Below are positions 24,130 to 32,055 of a stretch of 55,516 nucleotides of DNA, one piece after another. The notes under the pieces are model-generated. The model was not told where the DNA came from. It was given only the letters and a program-made list of their open reading frames with translations, and made no database searches. The first letter of the stretch is position 1; every line of letters begins with the position of its first letter. A program made the position numbers and the translations under genes. Origin of the DNA: CAZDUS01 sp964609375 (GTDB lineage Bacteria > Verrucomicrobiota > Kiritimatiellia > CAIKKV01 > CAITUY01); NCBI GenBank assembly GCA_964609375.1, contig CAZSSA010000004.1:1-55516 (forward strand), in the 5' to 3' direction.

Positions 24130-25505
24130 TCATGGGGATGACAACAGGATTTCGTTGCGAAGCCAAGTGAGCAATGCTTCGCGGTCGGGGAAGGTTCCCT
24201 CCAATTGCGCATCATAGGCGCGTTTGCGCCAGGCGCCCACTTCCGGGCCTTCGGTGATTCCCAGTGCCATGACATCCCGACCGGTGATCCATGGGGCTGG
24301 AAGCATGGGCTCGGAATCCATTTGGCGGCGGAATTCGGTCAGGTAATGGTAATTGGATAGATCACCATGACTGGATGCGCAGTCGAGTCGATGGAGTTCC
24401 ATCTCCGAGACGAACGTGGGGGACCCCACCAGACGGCGCAGGGTGGCGCGCCGCATGGAGGCGACATCGATGAAGCGCATGTGGTTGCCGACCATATGGG
24501 TGATGGCTTCGATATCATCCGAAGAGAACTTCAAGCGGTTCAGAATGCTCCGGGCGGCGTCGGCCCCCACATTGGCATGGCGCTCGAATCGCCAGCGGCC
24601 CTCCTTGAGTTGGGCGGTGGGGGGCTTGCCGACATCGTGAAGCAGAACCGCCCAGGCGAGACGGGCATCGGGGTTTTGCATTTCGTTCAGCATGATGACG
24701 GTGTGCTGGAAGACGTCGCCCTCGGGATGATACTCCGGGGGTTGGGCGGTGCCGTGCATGGCGGCGATTTCAGGAAGCACAACGTTCAGGAGGCCCAGTT
24801 CCGACAGCAGGAGAAGGGCATCGCCTGCGCGGCGGGCTTCCAGCAGGAGTCGGGTGAGTTCGTCGCGAACACGTTCGGCACTGACGGCGGCGACACGGGA
24901 GGCGGTGGTGCGGATGGCTTCGGCGGTGGCGGGTTCCAGTGCGAAGTCCAGCGTGGCGGCGAAGCGTACGGCGCGGAGCAAGCGGAGATGATCTTCGCGG
25001 AAGCGGTCCAACGGGGTCCCCACGGCGCGGATCAGTTTGCGGGTGATATCGCCGGTTCCATCGACATAGTCGATGATCGTTCGTTCGCGGGGATCGCAAA
25101 AGAGGGCGTTGATGGTGAAGTCGCGGCGTTGGGCATCCGTCGCGGGATCGGAGAAGGTGATGGAGCTTGGGTGGCGTCCGTCCACATAGGGGGAGTCCTT
25201 GCGGAAGGTGGCGACTTCGTACCAGTTTTCGGCGACGGGGACGCGGACGACGCCGAAGGATTTTCCCACGGCCACGGANNNNNNNNNNNNNNNNNNNNNN
25301 NNNNNNNNNNNNNNNNNNNNNNNNNNNNNNNNNNNNNNNNNNNNNNNNNNNNNNNNNNNNNNNNNNNNNNNNNNNNNNGGGAATAGCTGTTGGTGGCGGC
25401 GTCGAGGGCGGCGGTGAGGAGGAGGGAGGGGGGCGGGGAGGGGGAGAGGGAATGGTTGATGGTCGATGGTTGATGGGGGCGGGTAGACTTTCGGGGAGTG
25501 TGCAT
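24130..25505 (-). CDS. cca: tRNA nucleotidyltransferase (CCA-adding) with HD domain, 5' part broken by gap
   Basis: The part after the gap (residues encoded 25275-24130, about 381 aa) has the nucleotidyltransferase motifs KSFGVVRVPV, RRDFTINALFCDP, DGTGDITRKLIRAV and EDHLRLLRAVRFAATL. An HD-type domain follows (YHPEGDVFQHT, AWAVLLHDVGKPP, RHANVGADAA). The metal-binding head (GG...DxD) must lie in the 100-N gap. The 5' end is probably the ATG at 25505, which has AAGGAG at 6 nt overlapping the punA stop. It would encode MHTPRKSTRPHQPS... then LLTAALDAATNSYS running into the gap, the latter fitting the helix before the GG motif. The first 30 residues include a heptamer repeat and are atypical. 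It repairs or builds tRNA 3' CCA ends. Third gene of the deoA-punA-cca operon. Confidence 0.85.
25279..25378. other. Scaffold gap of 100 N inside cca
   Basis: A placeholder gap with no shared sequence on its two sides. It hides the expected GG and DxD motifs of the nucleotidyltransferase; about 40-60 codons are probably missing. Confidence 0.99.
25452..25479 (+). repeat. Heptanucleotide degenerate repeat, ATGGTTG family (4 units)
   Basis: Units ATGGTTG, ATGGTCG, ATGGTTG and ATGGGGG are consecutive with a 7-nt period. On the reverse strand the array lies 26 nt inside the likely cca start and would encode the residues HQPSTINH. A G-rich low-complexity stretch follows on the forward strand (about 25415-25451). 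Confidence 0.75.
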
Positions 25506-25515
25506 GGGGGGCTCC

Positions 25516-26334
25516 TTACTTTGACTTGGAGATGAAGATTTGAAGCAGGCGGGTCAGGGCGGGGATGGATGACTTGGCATGGGAAAGGACCTCCTCGTGG
25601 GTGAGGGATTCTGAGATGCCGGCGGCTGAATTGGTGATGCAGGAAATGCCTGCAACCCGAAGTCCGGCGGCATGAGCTAAAATGGCTTCGGGTACGGTTG
25701 ACATACCGATGGCGTCGGCGCCCAGTTTGCGGTAGGCGGTGATTTCGGCAGGGGTTTCGTAGGAGGGACCCGAGACGGCGAGATAGACACCTTGGGAAAC
25801 GGCGATGCCGGTTTCCTGTGCGGAACGGATGAGAAGGTCGCGATGGTCGGAGTCGTAAATGCGGGACATGTCGGGGAAGCGGGGGCCCCAAAATGGGGCG
25901 TGCGGGCCGATCAGGGGGTTGGTGCCCATGAGGTTGATGTGGTCATTGAGAATCATGATGCTGCCTGGGGTGAAGGAGGGGTTGATGCCACCGGCACTGT
26001 TGGTCAGGATGATGCTGGAAGCGCCGAGGGTTTTGGAAAGGTGGATCGGGCAGGCGAGGGATTCGACCGGGACACCTTCATAGAGGTGGCGACGTCCTGC
26101 AAAGATCAGAAGTTCTTTTCCGGCATGGTTTGCCAGAAGGATTTGTCCGCTGTGGCCTTCGACATTGGGAGAGCCGAGAGCGGGAATGTTCTTATAGTCG
26201 ATGGATTGTTTGATGGTGAAGCCGTTGGCGACGTCCCGCCAGCCTGAGCCCATAATCATGGAGAGTTTTGGGTGAGCGTTGGGCCATGCGTTGCGGACGG
26301 TTTCTGAGGCGGAAATCAGGAGGGGCATGTTCAT
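25516..26334 (-). CDS. punA: Purine-nucleoside phosphorylase
   Basis: The 272-aa protein matches trimeric purine-nucleoside phosphorylases: IMGSGWRDVA, VEGHSGQILL, the phosphate/ribose motif FAGRRHLYEGVPVESLACPI, ILTNSAGGINPSF, VSGPSYETPAEI, GADAIGMSTVPEAILA and a base-binding NSAAG. It splits purine (deoxy)nucleosides with phosphate into base and (deoxy)ribose-1-phosphate. Its ATG overlaps the deoA stop by 4 bp and its stop overlaps the cca ribosome-binding site, so the three form a tight operon. With DeoA it makes a purine and pyrimidine nucleoside salvage pair. Confidence 0.92.
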   Translation of the reverse strand: MNMPLLISASETVRNAWPNAHPKLSMIMGSGWRDVANGFTIKQSIDYKNIPALGSPNVEGHSGQILLANHAGKELLIFAGRRHLYEGVPVESLACPIHLSKTLGASSIILTNSAGGINPSFTPGSIMILNDHINLMGTNPLIGPHAPFWGPRFPDMSRIYDSDHRDLLIRSAQETGIAVSQGVYLAVSGPSYETPAEITAYRKLGADAIGMSTVPEAILAHAAGLRVAGISCITNSAAGISESLTHEEVLSHAKSSIPALTRLLQIFISKSK

Positions 26335-27632
26335 AATCGCTCCAGAATCAAAGGGGGTGGGGTGATGGGGGTTGGGCTGATCGTGAACGCGTCCTGAGCC
26401 AAGGGGAGTGCGGTGTTGATTCGTTCAAGGGTGGCGGCGTGGAGAATGGTCATGGGTTGGCCGGTGGTGACGTGCTCGCCAATCTTGACAATCGCAGAGA
26501 GGCCGGCGGCGTGATCAATGCTGTCGGTGGTTTTGGTGCGGCCGGCGCCGAGCAGGAGGGCGGTGCGGCCGATTTTGCCTGCATCCACGGAGGCAATAAA
26601 ACCCGTTGAGGGGGTGGGGAGGGGGTATTGTACGGGCGAGGATGGCAGGAGGCTGGGGGTATCGACGATGTGGGCGTTTCCGCCTTGAAGGCGGATCATG
26701 GATCGCCAAACGTTGAGGGGTTCTCCCGATTCCAGTTTGCGCCGCAGGAGGGGGATGGCGGCATCTGGAGACGGGGTCAGGCCTGCGAGGGTTAACATTT
26801 CGGCCCCGAGTTGGAGGGTCAATTCTGTGCAGTCGGCGGGGCCGTTGCCGCGCAGGATATCGATGGACTCCTTGATTTCCAAGGCGTTCCCAACGGTGCG
26901 GCCCAGGGGTTGTTGCATATCGGTGAGAAGTGCGGTGATGCGTTTGCCCATGGAGCGGCCGACGGCGATGAGGGCGATGGCCAGGGTGCGTGCATTGTCG
27001 AGGGTCTGCATAAAGGCGCCGGACCCGCACTTGACGTCCAGAACGAGGCCATCGATTCCCTCGGCCAGTTTCTTGCTCATGATGCTGGAGACGATCAGGG
27101 GGATGGAGGGGACGGTGGCGGTGACGTCACGCAGGGCGTAGAGTTTGCGATCGGCGGGGGCGAGGTGTTCCGTTTGGCTGATGATGGAGCACCCGCAGGC
27201 TTTGAGGGTGGAGAGGAACTCCGGGGCCTTGAGATTGACGCGGTAGCCGGGGATGGATTCCAGTTTGTCGATGGTGCCGCCGGTGATGCCGAGTCCACGG
27301 CCGGCAATCATAGGGACGGTAATGCCGCAGGAGGCCACGAGGGGGGCAAGCGGGATGGAGATTTTGTCGCCGATACCGCCGGTGGAATGTTTATCGATCT
27401 TTGGGGTGGTGATGGAGGAGGTGTCGATGGTTTCGCCGGACAGCATCATGAGGCGCGTCAGGGAGGCGGTTTCCGCCGGGGACATGCCCTGGAAGTAGAT
27501 GGCCATGGCGAGGGCGGCGGCCTGGTAGTCGGGGATATTGCCTTGCACGTAGCCGCTGATGAAGAAGGAGAGCTCCTCATCGGTGAGGGAATGGCCGTCG
27601 CGTTTTCGCTCGATAATCCACTGGGGAAGCAT
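26331..27632 (-). CDS. deoA: Thymidine / pyrimidine-nucleoside phosphorylase
   Basis: The 433-aa protein begins MLPQWIIERKRDGHSLTDEE, the canonical start of the family. It has KIDKHSTGGIGDKISIPLAP (phosphate site) and the signature AGRGLGITGGTIDKLESIPGY, then VLDVKCGSGAFMQT and a C-terminal PYNP domain. It phosphorolyses thymidine, deoxyuridine or uridine; a choice between DeoA and Pdp cannot be made from motifs alone. The frame is open 42 codons upstream, but only the ATG at 27632 gives a normal N terminus. There is no Shine-Dalgarno; a strong promoter ends 7 nt before the ATG, so the mRNA is probably leaderless. Confidence 0.9.
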   Translation of the reverse strand: MLPQWIIERKRDGHSLTDEELSFFISGYVQGNIPDYQAAALAMAIYFQGMSPAETASLTRLMMLSGETIDTSSITTPKIDKHSTGGIGDKISIPLAPLVASCGITVPMIAGRGLGITGGTIDKLESIPGYRVNLKAPEFLSTLKACGCSIISQTEHLAPADRKLYALRDVTATVPSIPLIVSSIMSKKLAEGIDGLVLDVKCGSGAFMQTLDNARTLAIALIAVGRSMGKRITALLTDMQQPLGRTVGNALEIKESIDILRGNGPADCTELTLQLGAEMLTLAGLTPSPDAAIPLLRRKLESGEPLNVWRSMIRLQGGNAHIVDTPSLLPSSPVQYPLPTPSTGFIASVDAGKIGRTALLLGAGRTKTTDSIDHAAGLSAIVKIGEHVTTGQPMTILHAATLERINTALPLAQDAFTISPTPITPPPLILERL

Positions 27633-27639
27633 AGGAGGA

Positions 27640-27668
27640 ACAATAGGAGTGCGGAGAGGAGCTGTCAA
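27640..27668 (-). promoter_or_regulatory. Promoter of the deoA-punA-cca operon, leaderless
   Basis: On the reverse strand, perfect TTGACA and TATTGT are separated by exactly 17 bp. The -10 ends 7 nt before the deoA ATG, placing the transcript start on or beside the start codon. No ribosome-binding site is present between them. Confidence 0.7.
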
Positions 27669-27804
27669 ATGCGAATGCCTTGAGGGGTGAGATTGGCAAG
27701 AGGGGATTGATCGCGGGGGATAAGGCTTTTTTTTGAAGAGCGGGTGGTATATCATCAACCAAGAGTGCTTGGAGGAATGGGGTGGCTATCATAGGAGAAG
27801 GACC

Positions 27805-29157
27805 ATGGATCGTTTATTTGGCACTGATGGAATCCGGGGGCAGGCGAATCGTTACCCGATAACGGCAGAGGTGGCGTTGCAACTCGGGAAGGCCATCGGG
27901 CATGAGTTCAAGGCGACGGGGCATGGCTCATGCCGGGCGGTGATCGGCAAGGATACCCGGTTGTCCGGCTATATGCTGGAGACAGCACTCACCAGTGGAT
28001 TGGTTTCCATGGGCATGGATGTATTACTGGTGGGGCCGGTGCCCACGCCGGCGGTTGCCCATCTGACGCGGTCGATGGCGGCGGAAGTGGGGATCATGCT
28101 GACGGCCTCGCACAATCCGTCCGATGACAATGGGATCAAGATTTTTGGCGGGGATGGTTTCAAGATATCGGACGAGATTGAAAATGACATCTCGCGGCAT
28201 ATCACATCGGGTGAATTGAGCAGTGCGCATATTCGTAGTGATCAGTTGGGGAAGGCCTATCGTATTGAGGATGCCCGTGGGCGGTATATCGAATTTGCCA
28301 AGAGCACGATCAAGAATCAGGATTTGGAAGGGTTGAAGGTTGTCCTTGATTGCGCCAACGGAGCGGCCTATTTCATTGCGCCGCTGATTTTCAAGGAGTT
28401 GGGCGCCAAGGTGACCAAGATCAACGTCGAGCCGGACGGCTACAATATCAATAACCACTGCGGAGCCTTGCATCCGGAGGCGGTGGCCAACGTGGTGCTG
28501 GAGCAAGGGGCGGATATTGGTGTGGCGTTTGATGGCGATGCCGACCGGGTGATCTTCTGTGATGCCGAGGGGCGCGTGGTGGATGGGGACCGGATTCTGG
28601 CCATGTGTGCGTTGGATTTCAAGGCGCGGAACCAGTTGGCCGCGAATACACTGGTTGTGACCACCATGACTAATATGGGACTGCATGACGCCATGAAGAG
28701 GGCAGGCATTCATGTGGAGACTACCGATGTCGGGGACCGGTTGGTGATTGAACAAATGCGGAAGTCGGGCGCCACGGTGGGTGGAGAGAAGAGCGGGCAT
28801 GTGATCCTGATGGATTATGCCACGACGGGGGATGGTATCATTACGGCGCTGCAGGTGATGCGACTGATGAAGCAGCGGAAGGACTCCCTGGGGGAGTTGG
28901 CAGGGTGCATGGAGGAATATCCGCAGCAACTTATCAGTCTTAAGGTAAAGGCCAAGAAGCCGATTGCCGACCTGCCGGGATTGATGCGGGTGATGGGGCA
29001 ATGCGAGGAAGACCTGGGCGAAGCCGGGCGGATGATTGTGCGGTATTCGGGAACGGAGAATAAAATCCGGCTGCTGGTGGAGGCGAAGGAACAGGCCAAG
29101 GTTGATCACTGGATGGCGGCGCTGACAGGGGCGGTGCAAAAGGAGTTGGGCGCATGA
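27805..29157 (+). CDS. glmM: Phosphoglucosamine mutase
   Basis: The 450-aa protein starts MDRLFGTDGIRGQANRYPIT and carries the phosphoserine loop TASHNPSDDNGIKIFG with Ser102, the same number as in E. coli GlmM. It also has the metal-binding loop FDGDADRVIFCD, GGEKSGHVI and the phosphate-binding RYSGTENKIRLLVEA. It interconverts glucosamine-6-P and glucosamine-1-P. AGGAG lies 7 nt before the ATG at 27805; an in-frame ATG at 27733 is not supported. It overlaps the next gene by 4 bp, starting the glmM-glmU-like-glmS cluster. Confidence 0.96.
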   Translation: MDRLFGTDGIRGQANRYPITAEVALQLGKAIGHEFKATGHGSCRAVIGKDTRLSGYMLETALTSGLVSMGMDVLLVGPVPTPAVAHLTRSMAAEVGIMLTASHNPSDDNGIKIFGGDGFKISDEIENDISRHITSGELSSAHIRSDQLGKAYRIEDARGRYIEFAKSTIKNQDLEGLKVVLDCANGAAYFIAPLIFKELGAKVTKINVEPDGYNINNHCGALHPEAVANVVLEQGADIGVAFDGDADRVIFCDAEGRVVDGDRILAMCALDFKARNQLAANTLVVTTMTNMGLHDAMKRAGIHVETTDVGDRLVIEQMRKSGATVGGEKSGHVILMDYATTGDGIITALQVMRLMKQRKDSLGELAGCMEEYPQQLISLKVKAKKPIADLPGLMRVMGQCEEDLGEAGRMIVRYSGTENKIRLLVEAKEQAKVDHWMAALTGAVQKELGA

Positions 29158-30074
29158 AGGCGATGCTCATGGAGGCGGGGAGTCCGGCGGGGTGCTACCC
29201 GATAACCTGTACGCGGAGTTTGGCGGACTGTTCGGTGGCGAACCGGTTACTGGGTGTGGTGCAGAAGGTGCGCCTTATGGAGGGCGGGTTTGAAGTGGTT
29301 GACAAGCCAAGCGGCGTGGCGTCGTTGTGGGTGCGGGGTGATGCTTGGCTGTCGATGGCGATGATTGACGCGTTGGCACATGTCAAGGGTGCGGCTGTGG
29401 TTCGAGATACGCAGGGTGATGTGCTGGCGTGGATCAGTGATCAGGCGGGGCATGTGGTGACCGGGGCGGCGGAGATCAAGTTGGATCAGGAGACGTTTCG
29501 CATTCACCATGTCTGGGATTTGTTGAGGATCAATGAACTCCTGGTTGGCGGGTTGGATTGGGACCGTATTGAGGGTGAGGTCAGTCCGGCGGCGCCTATC
29601 GAAGGGCGGTTGGTATTGGGAAAGGGATCGCGCATTCTGCCGGGCGTGTATATTGAGGGTAATGTGGTGATTGGCGCCGGATGTAAAGTGGGGCCGAATT
29701 GCTATATCCGCGGCAACACCAGCATTGGGGATGGATGTCATATCGGGCAGGCAGTGGAAATCAAGAATTCCATCTTGATGAAAGGGTGCAGTATTGGTCA
29801 TTTGAGTTACTGCGGGGATTCGATTATCGGGGAAGGCGTTAATTTCGGAGCGGGAACGATCACGGCGAATTTCAGGCATGACGGAGTGAATCACCAATCC
29901 ATGGTGGGAGGCAAGCTGGTGGATACGGGGAGGCGTAAGTTTGGTGCTGTGGTTGGCGACCATGTGCACACCGGGATTCATACGTCGATTTATCCCGGCC
30001 GAAAACTCTGGCCGGGCGTCAGTACGCGGCCGGGCGACATCGTGCAGAGGGATGTGGAGAAGCGTGACGAGTGA
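29154..30074 (+). CDS. Alternative GlmU-type protein with left-handed beta-helix acetyltransferase
   Basis: In this 306-aa protein the N-terminal third (about 1-140) contains CYPITCTRSLADC and HVWDLLRIN. These recall the LPLT-x-TRP and PWDLFRLN marks of the alternative bacterial GlmU family (TIGR03991-like) rather than the E. coli pyrophosphorylase. From about 155 a left-handed beta-helix of hexapeptide repeats begins (VLGKGSRILPGVYIEGNVVI...). It includes GHLSYCGDSIIGEGVNFGAG with His216 aligned to the GlmU catalytic His, and TANFRHDG. It should acetylate glucosamine-1-P and probably uridylylate it. The N domain is shorter than usual and lacks an obvious GxGTR loop, so uridylyltransferase activity is uncertain. 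Its stop lies in a heptamer repeat that also encodes its last residues. Confidence 0.75.
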   Translation: MKAMLMEAGSPAGCYPITCTRSLADCSVANRLLGVVQKVRLMEGGFEVVDKPSGVASLWVRGDAWLSMAMIDALAHVKGAAVVRDTQGDVLAWISDQAGHVVTGAAEIKLDQETFRIHHVWDLLRINELLVGGLDWDRIEGEVSPAAPIEGRLVLGKGSRILPGVYIEGNVVIGAGCKVGPNCYIRGNTSIGDGCHIGQAVEIKNSILMKGCSIGHLSYCGDSIIGEGVNFGAGTITANFRHDGVNHQSMVGGKLVDTGRRKFGAVVGDHVHTGIHTSIYPGRKLWPGVSTRPGDIVQRDVEKRDE

Positions 30075-30098
30075 CGAGTGACGAGTGATGAGTGAGCG
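30064..30098 (+). repeat. Heptanucleotide degenerate repeat, GTGACGA family (5 units)
   Basis: Five consecutive units: GTGACGA three times, then GTGATGA and GTGAGCG. The array encodes the last residues and the TGA stop (30072-30074) of the GlmU-like gene and runs to the ribosome-binding region of glmS. It is the most regular array in the window. Confidence 0.88.
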
Positions 30099-30109
30099 AG
30101 GGTGAATTT

Positions 30110-31951
30110 ATGTGTGGAATTGTTGGTTATGTGGGAGGAAAACGGGCGGTGGATGTTCTCCTGAACGGGCTTAAGCGGCTTGAGTATCGAGGGTACGATT
30201 CCGCCGGGTTGGCTGTGGTGGCGGACGGCCGACTGCATGTCCTGAAGAACGAGGGCAAGGTTCGCGCGTTGGAACAGGCCGTCTATGCAGGATGGGACGA
30301 AGCCTTCCGGGAGACGCTGCAGGTGGGAATTTCGCATACCCGATGGGCCACGCATGGAAGTCCGACGGAGGCGAATGCCCATCCGCATAACGACCAGTCC
30401 GGCCGGCTCTCCATGGTTCATAACGGGATTATTGAGAACTACGCGGTTATACGACGGCAGCTTGAAGCCAAGGGGCATGTCTTTCTTTCGCAGACGGACA
30501 GTGAGGCGCTGATACACCTGATCGGGGAACTTTATCATGGTGACCTGCTGGATGCGGTTTGCGCGGCGCTCAAGCATGTGGAGGGGACCTATGGTATTGC
30601 CGTCATTTCGGCGGATGAGCCGGAGCGGATTGTGGTGGCCCGAAAGGGTAGTCCGCTGGTGATCGGCCTTGGAGAAGGGGAAACGATCATTGCCAGTGAT
30701 GTTGCCGCCATCATTGCGCATACGCGGCAGGTGATTTATCTGGAAGATGACGATGTGGCGGTGGTGACGGCGCAGGGTGCCGATATCCGCAACATTCATA
30801 ATGTTCCCGTTTCCCATGAGGTGGCCGAGGTGGACTGGGATGTGGGGGTGGCGGAGAAGGGCGGGTTTGAGCACTTCATGCTCAAGGAGATCGTTGAGCA
30901 GCCGGAGGCGCTGGCGAATACCTTGCGCGGTCGACTGGATGAGCCTATGGGCACGGCGATTCTTTCGGGGTTGTTGTTGACGCCGAGGGAGTTGTCAGGG
31001 GTACGGCGTGTGATTATTGTTGCCTGCGGGACGTCGCTCCATGCGGGGATGATTGGCAAGTATTATTTTGAGGAATTGGCGGATCTTCCCACGGAAGTTG
31101 AGCAGGCGGCGGAGTATCGTTATCGGAACCCCGTCATTCATCCTGACGACATGGTGATCGCGATCAGTCAGTCGGGTGAGACGGCGGACACGCTGGCGGC
31201 GGTGCGGGAGGCGAAGCAGAAGGGGGCGTTGGTGGTGGGAATCTGCAACGTGGTCGGTTCGACCATCGCACGGGAAACGGGACGCGGGGTTTATTTGCAT
31301 GCGGGACCGGAAATCGGTGTGGCGTCCACCAAGGCGTTCACCTGTCAACTGGCGGTGCTGTTGATGATGGCGCTGAAGATCGGGCGATGCCGGAGGTTGT
31401 CGAGGCAGAAAGGCATTGATATTTGTGCCGAGATCAGGGGGATTCCCGACTTGGTCAAGGGTGTGCTGGGCGCGAATGAAGCCGTGATCAAGGTGGCGCA
31501 ACGGTATTCCGCGGCGCGGGATTTCTTTTTCCTGGGGAGGGGGTACATGTATCCCGTGGCGTTGGAAGGGGCCCTCAAGCTCAAGGAGATCAGTTATATT
31601 CACGCGGAGGGTTATCATGCGGCGGAACTCAAGCATGGGCCGATTGCGTTGCTGGATGAAAAGGTGCCGGTGCTGGCGTTGATCAACGATATTCCCGGCA
31701 AGGAAAAGACGCTAAGTAATGTGCAGGAATGCAGGGCGCGGCAGGCGCCGGTAATTGGCGTGGTGACGGAGGGGGATGAGGAGTCCGGGCGGCAGGTGGA
31801 TGCGGTGATTCCTGTTCCGCGATGTTCCCATCTGACGGCGCCGATAGCGGTGGTTGTGGCGTTGCAGTTGTTCGCCTATCATGTGGCGCGGTTGAGGGGG
31901 TGTGCGATTGATCAGCCGCGGAATCTGGCCAAGAGCGTGACGGTGGAGTAG
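30110..31951 (+). CDS. glmS: Glutamine-fructose-6-phosphate aminotransferase
   Basis: The 613-aa enzyme begins MCGIVGYVG; after Met removal Cys1 is the glutaminase nucleophile, which fixes the start at 30110 rather than an open frame 6 codons earlier. The N-terminal glutaminase domain has HTRWATHGSPTEANAHPH. Two SIS domains follow (ACGTSLHAGMIGKYY, AISQSGETADTLAAVREAK and GRGYMYPVALEGALKLKEIS). It ends with the typical LRGCAIDQPRNLAKSVTVE. It makes glucosamine-6-P, the first committed step of UDP-GlcNAc synthesis, completing a three-gene pathway with glmM and the GlmU-like protein. GAGGGTG precedes the ATG. No glmS ribozyme is seen in the short spacer. Confidence 0.96.
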   Translation: MCGIVGYVGGKRAVDVLLNGLKRLEYRGYDSAGLAVVADGRLHVLKNEGKVRALEQAVYAGWDEAFRETLQVGISHTRWATHGSPTEANAHPHNDQSGRLSMVHNGIIENYAVIRRQLEAKGHVFLSQTDSEALIHLIGELYHGDLLDAVCAALKHVEGTYGIAVISADEPERIVVARKGSPLVIGLGEGETIIASDVAAIIAHTRQVIYLEDDDVAVVTAQGADIRNIHNVPVSHEVAEVDWDVGVAEKGGFEHFMLKEIVEQPEALANTLRGRLDEPMGTAILSGLLLTPRELSGVRRVIIVACGTSLHAGMIGKYYFEELADLPTEVEQAAEYRYRNPVIHPDDMVIAISQSGETADTLAAVREAKQKGALVVGICNVVGSTIARETGRGVYLHAGPEIGVASTKAFTCQLAVLLMMALKIGRCRRLSRQKGIDICAEIRGIPDLVKGVLGANEAVIKVAQRYSAARDFFFLGRGYMYPVALEGALKLKEISYIHAEGYHAAELKHGPIALLDEKVPVLALINDIPGKEKTLSNVQECRARQAPVIGVVTEGDEESGRQVDAVIPVPRCSHLTAPIAVVVALQLFAYHVARLRGCAIDQPRNLAKSVTVE

Positions 31952-32055
31952 GGGTGGACAGGGGGATACGAAAGGGTTGATGGTTAAGCGGGGAGATATC
32001 CCGTAGCGGTGGAGTTGTAAACCGGGGGGATGTTGCTTGCACGTCTTCCAACCCT

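Noticed and set aside
30064..30098. GTGACGA array as a CRISPR or regulatory iteron
   Set aside because: There are no spacers between units, units are 7 nt, and no cas or replication-initiator gene is near.
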